Program-made: the position numbers and the translations under genes | NCBI GenBank assembly: GCA_017883165.1 | Contig: JADGOC010000005.1 | Span: 1 to 57,246 of the forward strand | Reading direction: 5' to 3' | DNA from: Acidobacteriota bacterium | GTDB lineage: Bacteria > Acidobacteriota > Vicinamibacteria > Vicinamibacterales > CAVVIG01 | DNA: 57,246 nucleotides | Shown: piece by piece, positions 57,223-57,246 of the stretch | Layout: the number at the start of each line of letters is the position of its first letter | Numbering within the stretch: position 1 is the first letter of the stretch | The notes under the pieces: model-generated | What the model was told of the DNA's origin: nothing | The model's input: only the letters and a program-made list of their open reading frames with translations | Databases searched by the model: none

Positions 57223-57246
57223 GTGATGGGCTGATGGGTTGATGGG
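57223..57246. repeat. Tandem TGATGGG-based octamers at the right edge
   Basis: GTGATGGG, CTGATGGG and TTGATGGG run to the end of the window, 20 bp after the cupin stop; the array may continue beyond the edge. Confidence 0.8.

Overview
The window is about 57 kb of GC-rich chromosome from a Gram-negative bacterium. Outer-membrane genes (a fused LptC/LptA-type protein, LptB, TamB, a C-terminal beta-barrel protein, AmpG) sit beside an HprK-type PTS control system. Together with the gene mix and the YfgM-like gene beside a tRNA, this suggests Acidobacteriota, perhaps Vicinamibacteria-like. That placement is inference; there is no rRNA here to settle it. Most of the window is tightly packed housekeeping sequence with many GTG/TTG starts, 4-bp overlaps and very short intergenic gaps.

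Layout. 1-1.6 kb is a decay zone: the end of a GntR-type regulator, a TPR-like scrap, a LysR regulator and a frameshifted, truncated ureD. 1.7-3.8 kb: fatty-acid hydroxylase family protein and a coiled-coil methyltransferase. 3.8-6.3 kb: arsenic island arsM-arsC-tlpA divergent from arsR, with a visible operator. 6.2-7.4 kb: YceI and a MarR regulator with a strong palindrome-laden promoter. 7.4-11.7 kb: TamB. 12-16 kb: cupredoxin lipoprotein, GT39-like glycosyltransferase, KimA-like K+ transporter. 16-18.3 kb: acylphosphatase, apt, unknown membrane protein, tRNA-Arg(CCT), YfgM-like protein. 18.3-20.3 kb: agmatinase and a deoxyhypusine-synthase-like enzyme (polyamines). 20.4-27.3 kb: a peptidase/propeller/beta-barrel protein, AmpG and MutS. 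27.3-30.4 kb: tsaB-rimI, DUF465-psd-pssA (phosphatidylethanolamine synthesis). 30.4-37.8 kb: a very large NtrY-like histidine kinase, a membrane protein, an aminotransferase and a PQQ-propeller lipoprotein. 37.8-46.2 kb: guaA, dnaE, accA, a GxxExxY cassette and recJ. 46.3-57.2 kb: lptC/A-lptB-rpoN-hpf-hprK-rapZ-tauE-DUF1634-EIIA(Man)-HPr-EI-cupin.

The last block is the most coherent. It couples LPS export, sigma-54, ribosome hibernation and a PTS phosphorelay with no sugar permease in sight. Its order resembles the proteobacterial lpt-rpoN-hpf-ptsN-rapZ cluster, but HprK, a mannose-type EIIA, HPr(Ser46) and a full EI stand in for PTS-Ntr.

The least explained structure is in the short intergenic gaps. 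Five arrays of unrelated 7- or 8-bp words, resembling cyanobacterial STRRs, fill gaps beside dhs, dnaE, accA, recJ and the cupin gene. A sixth word, CACGGAGGG, forms an inverted pair bracketing a GxxExxY gene between accA and recJ. Three divergent gene pairs share a near-symmetric -10 box, and several genes look leaderless or nearly so.
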